Of a DNA stretch of 64,000 nt, positions 58,504 through 64,000 are shown piece after piece (positions within the stretch are counted from its first letter, which is position 1; every line of letters starts with the position of its first letter). The notes under the pieces are model-generated. The model worked only from the letters and a program-made list of their open reading frames with translations, made no database searches and was not told where the DNA came from. The stretch comes from an uncultured Apibacter sp. Its GTDB lineage: Bacteria > Bacteroidota > Bacteroidia > Flavobacteriales > Weeksellaceae. Location of the stretch: the NCBI GenBank assembly GCA_945280365.1, contig CALYQD010000011.1:26895-90894 (forward strand). The letters are read 5' to 3'. Both the position numbers and the translations under genes were made by a program.

Positions 58504-58728
58504 ATTTTTTATTTTTTATTCAAAAGTAATATTTTAATTCTTCTTTATAAGAACTCTTTGATAAATGATTCGAATAGACTACAACTCAATATGATTTATT
58601 ATAAAATTCACTACTCAATATAACAAAATATCTTTATTTCATATAGTAATATTTCTATTTTCTTACATACTTATAAATTAAATATATATTTTTTTCTACA
58701 TTTGTTATAATAATTTCACCGTTTGTAT

Positions 58729-59826
58729 ATGAGCGTTAAAAATAATAAGTTAAAAGTAGGAATAAGTATTGGAGACCCTAATGGAATAGGTATCGAAGTA
58801 ATACTTAAAACACTTCAGAATAAAGAAATATTAGATTTTTTTACTCCCATTATTTTTGCTTCAACTAAATTAATATCACATCAGAAAAATATATTTGGAT
58901 TAAATTCCATTTATTTCCAAGGAATTTTTAAACCTGAAGAAGCTATACCCGGAAAAATTAATGTTGTCAATCTTTGGAAAGATAATATATCTGTTCAGTT
59001 CGGCTCACCTACAAATGAAAGTACTAAAATAGCAAAAGCCTCTTTATTAGCCGCTTTAAATGCATTAAAACAAGACGCAATAGATGTTTTAGTAACAGCC
59101 CCTATTAATAGAGAAGCCATGCAAACCCAAGGCTTTAATTACTTTGGACACACAGATTTTCTAGAAAATCAATTAGGAGAAAAATCTCTTTTGCTCCTTA
59201 AAAATAATGATTTAAAAATTGCTTTTGCAACATTTAATTTGCCTATATCAAAAGTTCCTGAGATGTTGAGTAAAGAATTAATTAAAAAACAAATTAAAGC
59301 TTTACATACTACATTAATTCAGGATTTTTGTATAGAAAGACCTAAAATTGCTGTTTTAGGATTAAATCCTCATGCAGGGGATCATGGGCTTTTAGGCAAT
59401 GAAGAATTAAACTATATTGAACCGGCAATTAAAGAATCTTTTGATAGAGGAATTCTTGCTTTCGGTCCGTACTCTGCAGATAGCTTCTTTACTCCTACTG
59501 TATATTCTTCTTTTGATGCAATTTTAGCCATGTATCATGATCAAGGACTTATACCCTTTAAAACTCTCTCCTATGAATATGGAGTTAATTACACCGGCGG
59601 ACTGTCGGTTATTCACACTGAACCCAACCATGGTACAGCTTATTCTATAGCAGGACAAGGGATTGCCGATCCTAAATCTTTTGAGCAAGCAATATTTGAT
59701 GCCATAAAGATTTATAAAACAAGAAATGAATACATTGATCTCAAATCTAATATGCTACAAAAAGCAAAGATTGAAGGTATTGATATTTCGGTTGACGAAG
59801 ACCTACCAGAAGAAGGAGAACTCTAA
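58729..59826 (+). CDS. pdxA: 4-hydroxythreonine-4-phosphate dehydrogenase
   Basis: 365 residues from MSVKNNKLKVGISIGDPNG; two codons earlier is a TTG, which I reject. Motifs: GDPNGIG, TAPINREAMQ, HTDFLE, LNPHAGDHGLLG and MYHDQGLIPFK. It oxidises 4-phosphohydroxy-L-threonine in the DXP-dependent route to pyridoxal phosphate. A -7 box TACATTTG (58697-58704) precedes it. The usual Bacteroidota neighbours of pdxA (rpmF, DUF177) do not follow; rny converges instead. Confidence 0.95.
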   Translation: MSVKNNKLKVGISIGDPNGIGIEVILKTLQNKEILDFFTPIIFASTKLISHQKNIFGLNSIYFQGIFKPEEAIPGKINVVNLWKDNISVQFGSPTNESTKIAKASLLAALNALKQDAIDVLVTAPINREAMQTQGFNYFGHTDFLENQLGEKSLLLLKNNDLKIAFATFNLPISKVPEMLSKELIKKQIKALHTTLIQDFCIERPKIAVLGLNPHAGDHGLLGNEELNYIEPAIKESFDRGILAFGPYSADSFFTPTVYSSFDAILAMYHDQGLIPFKTLSYEYGVNYTGGLSVIHTEPNHGTAYSIAGQGIADPKSFEQAIFDAIKIYKTRNEYIDLKSNMLQKAKIEGIDISVDEDLPEEGEL

Positions 59827-59875
59827 TAAATATAGAACGTTATTTTTAATCCATTAGATTAAGATTCGCACAAAT

Positions 59876-59911
59876 AAAAAAAACTTTAAAATTTCTTTTA
59901 AAGTTTTTTTT
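59876..59911. terminator. Bidirectional terminator between pdxA and rny
   Basis: AAAACTTTAAAA / TTTTAAAGTTTT stem with a TTTC loop, flanked by A- and T-runs. Confidence 0.85.
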
Positions 59912-59921
59912 ATAATTCTTT

Positions 59922-61493
59922 CTATCTAGCTATATTAACAGCTCTCGTCTCACGTATTACTGTAACTTTTACTTGTCCCGGATAGGTTAATTCATTCTGA
60001 ATCTTTTCACTTATTTCAAAGGAAAGTTGCGATGCTTTTTGATCATCTATTTTTTCACTTTGCACCATAACTCTAAGTTCTCTACCTGCTTGTATAGCAT
60101 AAGCCGTATTAACTCCATCAAAACTTAGTGCTACATTTTCTAAATCTCTCAACCGTTGGATATAAGATTCAACTACTTGTCTTCTTGCTCCCGGCCTTGC
60201 TCCACTTATTGCGTCTGCGACCTGAATTATAGGTGCAATTAAACTTTTCATTTCAATCTCATCATGATGGGCACCAATGGCATTAACCACCGTTTGATTT
60301 TCTCCATATTTCTCTGCCCATTGCATTCCTAAAATTGCATGCGGATGTTCAGATTCTTCCTCAGGAACTTTTCCTATATCATGTAATAATCCAGCTCGTT
60401 TTGCGATTTTGGGATTTAATCCTAATTCTGAGGCTAAAATTCCTGCTATATTTGCAACCTCTCTCGAATGTTGTAAAAGATTTTGTCCGTAAGAAGAACG
60501 GTATTTCATCCTTCCGACCATTTTTACTAATTCAGGATGTAACCCATGAATTCCTAAATCGATAATAGTTTTTTTACCGATTTCAATGATTTCTTCTTCT
60601 ATTTGTTGTTGTGTTTTAGCTACAATTTCTTCAATTCGTGCAGGATGAATTCTTCCATCTGTTACCAACCTATGTAAGGATAATCTTGCAACCTCTCTCC
60701 TAACCGGATCGAAACAAGAAAGTAAGATTGCTTCGGGTGTATCATCAACAATAATTTCAACCCCGGTTACTGCCTCCAATGCTCGTATGTTACGACCTTC
60801 TCTTCCTATAATTCTTCCTTTTATTTCATCGGATTCAATATTAAAAACAGAAACTGAATTTTCAATTGCTTGCTCCGTACCTACTCTTTGAATCGTTTGT
60901 ACGATAATTTTCTTAGCCTCAGCCTTTGCATTGAGTTGCGCTTCTTCAACTATTGCCTGAATTTGAGCTTGGGCTCGTGACCTTGCTTCCTGCTTCAAAG
61001 CCTCCATTAATTCAGCTTTTGCATCTTCGGCAGAATATCCGGAAATCTTTTCCAAAATTTCAACCTGTTGCTGGTGCATCTGATTTAATTCGGCCTGTTT
61101 TTTTGCTAAATTTTCAGCTTTTACTAAGTTTTCGTTTATAGCTTGTTCCAATTGCTTTTTTTGGTTATTATTTTGATGCAATTCATCATTAAGCTTGGTC
61201 TCCTTATCCTTAACTCTTTTTTCAACTTCAAGCATTTTCTTTTCTCTCTGATTAATTTGCTCTTCATGCTGTAATTTTAATTCTAAGAATTTTTCTTTTG
61301 CTTGAAGCATTTTTTCCTGCTTTATATTTTCGGCTTTAAGCTCACCTTCTTTTAAGATTGCAGCAGCTTTATCATCCGCCTCTTTTAATTTATTTTCTCT
61401 ATATTTATTTAGAGAACTTTTCGATAAGAAATATCCTATACATCCCCCTATAAAAAGGATCGCAATTAACTCAAATATTATCGTTACACTCAT
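59922..61493 (-). CDS. rny: Ribonuclease Y
   Basis: 523 residues: N-terminal membrane anchor (about 5-22), a long coiled coil to about 200, a KH domain with [15 protein letters not shown], and an HD domain with [20 protein letters not shown]. It is a membrane-bound endonuclease that starts mRNA decay. It lies directly downstream of the 6S RNA gene and its terminator, so its own promoter is not obvious and read-through is possible. Confidence 0.96.
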   Translation of the reverse strand: MSVTIIFELIAILFIGGCIGYFLSKSSLNKYRENKLKEADDKAAAILKEGELKAENIKQEKMLQAKEKFLELKLQHEEQINQREKKMLEVEKRVKDKETKLNDELHQNNNQKKQLEQAINENLVKAENLAKKQAELNQMHQQQVEILEKISGYSAEDAKAELMEALKQEARSRAQAQIQAIVEEAQLNAKAEAKKIIVQTIQRVGTEQAIENSVSVFNIESDEIKGRIIGREGRNIRALEAVTGVEIIVDDTPEAILLSCFDPVRREVARLSLHRLVTDGRIHPARIEEIVAKTQQQIEEEIIEIGKKTIIDLGIHGLHPELVKMVGRMKYRSSYGQNLLQHSREVANIAGILASELGLNPKIAKRAGLLHDIGKVPEEESEHPHAILGMQWAEKYGENQTVVNAIGAHHDEIEMKSLIAPIIQVADAISGARPGARRQVVESYIQRLRDLENVALSFDGVNTAYAIQAGRELRVMVQSEKIDDQKASQLSFEISEKIQNELTYPGQVKVTVIRETRAVNIAR

Positions 61494-61510
61494 ACAATTA
61501 ATTTATATAT

Positions 61511-61718
61511 AAAAAAACCTACATTAATTCTATTGAACTTTTATTTAAGTAAACTCCAATAAACAGGATTCAAGCTATGTTTTTTTCTCTGTAATCTGCT
61601 GTTGACATTACTATCAAATCATCTTGAAAAATGAGAGGCAGCCCGCCATTAAAAAAAACAATCACTCAGTTAATCAATTTGTGTTGAGTTTACTAAATTG
61701 AGTTAGAATCAATGTAGG
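61511..61718 (-). ncRNA. ssrS: 6S RNA
   Basis: About 200 nt on the minus strand between zapA and rny. The ends pair as a closing stem: CCTACATTGATTCTA at the 5' end and TAGAATTAATGTAGG at the 3' end (one G-U pair). Inside, AGTAAACTC pairs with GAGTTTACT, leaving a large central part with GGCGGGCTGCC near the apex. A run of seven T follows the 3' stem (61517-61511), as in an intrinsic terminator. The shape is that of 6S RNA, which mimics an open promoter and binds sigma-70 RNA polymerase. The zapA-adjacent position matches E. coli. Confidence 0.8.
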
Positions 61719-61784
61719 TCATATTTTTGTTCTACATTTAACTTACTAATTTTTTTAAGATCTATCTAGAAATGCTTTACTTCT

Positions 61785-62054
61785 CTATAACAAGTTATTA
61801 ATTTTTTTTATTTTAAGCAAAATTTCATTTTGTTCCTTGGATCTTTCTCTTAAAATATTTTCTAATTCTGAAGCAAGTTGTAGAGCAGCCATAGCCAAAG
61901 CATCTTGTTTTTCAGATATGTTATAGTTTTTTTCAAAAGTAATTATGTATTTTTCTATCTTTTTTGCAGCAATTCGTAAAACCTCTTCTTCTTCACTTTT
62001 CACTACTAAGGGGTAATTTCTTCCCGCTATTCGTATATTTACTTTTTGAGACAT
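61785..62054 (-). CDS. zapA: Cell division protein ZapA
   Basis: 89 residues. The ZapA N-domain (VNIRIAGRNYPL, AAKKIEKYI) is followed by the dimerising coiled coil (ALAMAALQLASELENIL). It binds FtsZ and bundles its filaments at mid-cell. It sits 6 bp after a coiled-coil gene and just upstream of 6S RNA. Confidence 0.93.
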   Translation of the reverse strand: MSQKVNIRIAGRNYPLVVKSEEEEVLRIAAKKIEKYIITFEKNYNISEKQDALAMAALQLASELENILRERSKEQNEILLKIKKINNLL

Positions 62055-62060
62055 TTTTAT

Positions 62061-62354
62061 TTATGAATTCTGCAATTCCGAAATACATGCATCTATTTCT
62101 TTAATCAATCTATTCATTTGCAATTTCATCAACTTTTTATATTCACCACTACCCGAAATCGCATTTATAACTTTCAATCTTCTATTTTGTTCTTCAAGTT
62201 CTATATATTGTTTTTCTTTCTGAATAAATTTATCTTCATTTTTGAAAAGAGAATTTTCTAAGTATTCATTTTTCTTTTTCAATACTTCATTTTCCTTTCT
62301 TAATTCAAGAAGTTTATGTTCCAATTCATTAATTCCCTGAATAATCTCTTCCAT
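62061..62354 (-). CDS. Coiled-coil protein in zapA operon
   Basis: 97 residues, almost entirely heptad-type coiled coil (LEHKLLELRKENEVLKKKNEYL). No enzyme motif or signal peptide. Its place 6 bp before zapA suggests a division-related partner, by analogy with ZapB-type coiled-coil proteins, but no clear homology is visible. A -7 box (TATATTTG, minus, 62397-62390) lies about 35 bp upstream. Confidence 0.75.
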   Translation of the reverse strand: MEEIIQGINELEHKLLELRKENEVLKKKNEYLENSLFKNEDKFIQKEKQYIELEEQNRRLKVINAISGSGEYKKLMKLQMNRLIKEIDACISELQNS

Positions 62355-62389
62355 ATTAGAACGAAAAATTTACAATTCTAACTCTCTTG

Positions 62390-62397
62390 CAAATATA
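62390..62397 (-). promoter_or_regulatory. Probable -7 box for the coiled-coil protein-zapA operon
   Basis: TATATTTG on the minus strand matches TAnnTTTG; no clear -33 TTG. Confidence 0.5.
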
Positions 62398-63168
62398 TGA
62401 AATTCTTTTTTAAAAAATTAATACCTAACTAACAATAGTTTACCCACTAAAAATAGGTCCTTTGTAAACTAAAAATTTTAGAGCTTCATACTAATAAAAT
62501 TTACTAATTACCCTGCATTTAAAATTTTTTAGAATAAATATTATTAGCATGAATAATTGCTAACAATCTTTTTCAATTAAATTATATTTTGAATTATATT
62601 TTTATTCAAAATAATTTTTTAAAATCAAAATTTAATATCAACAATTAATCAAAAAATAACCATAAATCTATACACATATTTTATATTAATAATTAATTTG
62701 TTAAATCTATAAAACAATTATAATACTACATATTTATTAAATAATTTATATTAACAAACAAATCATTAAGAAATATATTATTTATATAAGCATAATAAAA
62801 ACGCAAATAATACAAAAAATAAATTATTTTTATATTATATTTTAATGATATAATTAATTTGGAATTATATCATATATTTCATTAGATTTGCTATATAATA
62901 AAAACACTTATCTACTTATGAATAAAATCTACTTTTTATTGTCTTTATATACTTGTATTTTACTGTTTATAAAAAATATTATAGTGTTAATTTAAATTAA
63001 GCAAGTTACATGGTGCGCTACTGCTTTTATATAAAGTTACTACTATCTTCTATTAATTAATTTTGACTTAGTAGCGATTATCTACCGTACTTGATCCTTA
63101 TCATTTATTAATTAGAATATTAATATTGTACTAAGACAGATGTAGCGGAAATCTGAAATTTAAAAGTC
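62398..63168. other. Long AT-rich non-coding region
   Basis: Nothing recognisable: no gene, RNA or strong hairpin seen in about 770 bp. Confidence 0.45.
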
Positions 63169-63804
63169 ATGAATAATATAAATGTTAGAACTTTTGCCCC
63201 ACTACCCTATGATTTTATGACTATTAAAACTATTAATCAAAATGAATTAGTCTTTTATCAGCCTATTTCCTTTATATCTAATATTTATAACTATACATAT
63301 CGATGCAATAAGACGAAAATGTATATTTTGGATCACATTTACCCCATAATATATGTTTGAAATAAAATAAATGTTTCTAATAAACTTAAATATCCGATTA
63401 TTAATGATAGTAAAGATTTTAATGCTATAAATAAATTTACAGTATATATCAATAATTTGTTAAAAGATCAAGACATACAAAGTTATTTTACTGAATTTAA
63501 GCCTTATACTATATGTTATATTTCTAAAAAAGGTTTGTATAAAACTATAAGCATTTATAATTAACAATTCAATTATAATGAGAAAATATTTTTCCTCCTA
63601 AGTAAATTACAAAGTTGGCATTTAAAAAGCCCAAATAAACCAATACTAACCAAATTACACACCGATCTTTATATGATTATAGAATTAAATTACAAAAAAG
63701 ACTCATCTAAGTGTTCATACTATACAAAATTATGGATCAATAAATCCCTCATTTTCGGATACATATCAATAAGAAAAACCTTTTCGAATAATTATTGGTA
63801 CTAA
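63169..63804 (+). pseudogene. Decayed gene with two in-frame stops
   Basis: One frame stays protein-like for about 210 codons, interrupted by TGA at 63358-63360 and TAA at 63562-63564 and ending at TAA 63802-63804. The blocks read MNNINVRTFAPLPYDFMTIK, then IINDSKDFNAINKFTVYINN and YFTEFKPYTICYISKKGLYK, then SKLQSWHLKSPNKPILTKLH and YKKDSSKCSYYTKLWIN. I do not recognise the family. The steady coding character across both stops indicates a recently lost gene and not chance. Confidence 0.55.
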
Positions 63805-63927
63805 ACATTGAATGCGATACTAAATATAGTATATCCTAGTATAGGAAAATGTTAAAAGATATTTAGACATAAGAAGAGCTAACGAAAAAATAAAAATATA
63901 ACTACTAACTAGAAAATTAGTCTTACC

Positions 63928-64000
63928 ATGATAAAATTAAAAACAAACCAAGCCCGGTTTACATCAATAGTTCTGCTTTCAACTATGATTTTACAGAGCT
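63928..64000 (+). CDS. Start of a secreted or lipoprotein CDS cut by the window end
   Basis: ATG followed by 23 in-frame codons to the edge: MIKLKTNQARF, then TSIVLLSTMILQS. Basic start plus hydrophobic core looks like a signal peptide. The next codon begins with T, so a Cys and a lipobox LQSC are possible but not shown. Confidence 0.45.
   Translation, partial: MIKLKTNQARFTSIVLLSTMILQS

Noticed and set aside
58504..58722. Searched for an FMN riboswitch between ribE and pdxA
   Set aside because: None of the conserved RFN sequence blocks (such as AGGGGC or GAUUCAG) are present.
1..64000. tRNA, rRNA, CRISPR array, insertion sequence
   Set aside because: No TTC-loop/acceptor pairs, rRNA blocks, spaced direct repeats or transposase motifs were seen; a tRNAscan or ISfinder run would be the firm test.

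Overview
The window is AT-rich DNA (about 30% GC by eye, not computed) from a member of the Bacteroidota, most likely class Flavobacteriia. Reasons: an acpP-fabF-rnc-IPExxxVDY-pyk gene order; a type IX secretion (T9SS) sorting domain; many secreted proteins with flavobacterial 'VGINT..P.G.FHIDA' and 'GMI.YDT..K...G..WN' motifs; no Shine-Dalgarno sites; and several promoters of the Bacteroidota form TTG-N19-21-TAnnTTTG. The GC content and gene set would suit a Weeksellaceae-type organism such as Apibacter, but that is only a guess.

Layout. 3-10416 (+): an operon for a PUFA-synthase-like polyketide or secondary lipid pathway. It has the 3' end of a large PKS (KR domain), a KS0/CLF-AT-DH-PPTase megasynthase, a free ACP, an alpha/beta hydrolase, two tandem GT1 glycosyltransferases and a membrane GT-C enzyme. 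It enters from the left edge. 10489-14677 (-): housekeeping fatty-acid, RNase III and pyruvate kinase operon. 14901-18535: HAD phosphatase, 3'-5' exonuclease, LtaS-like phosphoglycerol transferase. 18995-25337 (-): a 1940-residue secreted protein with three LamG-like repeats, and a small secreted partner. 25965-31549 (+): pyrB-carA-carB behind a leader that looks like a transcription attenuator. 31930-36422: DoxX, beta-carbonic anhydrase, YeiH transporter, LepA. 37117-42049: Crp/Fnr regulator, CCDC81-type HU protein, thioesterase, LpxH, QueD, ComF and a mini T9SS-CTD protein. 42249-47070: Lon and a membrane-anchored MutS-like ATPase. 47146-49935 (-): three tandem secreted paralogues. 50716-52577: a small protein and two tandem phage-repressor-like S24 proteins around a palindromic divergent control region. 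52912-62354: ClpB, TolC, RibE, PdxA, RNase Y, 6S RNA, ZapA and a coiled-coil protein. 62355-64000: mostly non-coding, with a decayed gene and the start of a new CDS at the right edge.

How the genes work together. The left operon reads as a self-contained assembly line. Active KR and DH domains process a chain on the free ACP, whose phosphopantetheine arm can be added by the fused PPTase. The hydrolase could release the product, and two cytosolic GT1 enzymes plus a membrane GT-C enzyme could glycosylate it, giving a glycolipid or glycosylated polyketide. This is inferred from domain content; the product is not known. The rest is conserved housekeeping interleaved with lineage-specific surface proteins.

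The most notable non-coding elements are a 6S RNA between zapA and rny, a pyrBI-like pause hairpin plus terminator before pyrB, twin dyads before clpB, and a 13-bp-arm palindrome between the divergent S24 and small-protein genes. I found no tRNA, rRNA, CRISPR array or intact insertion sequence.
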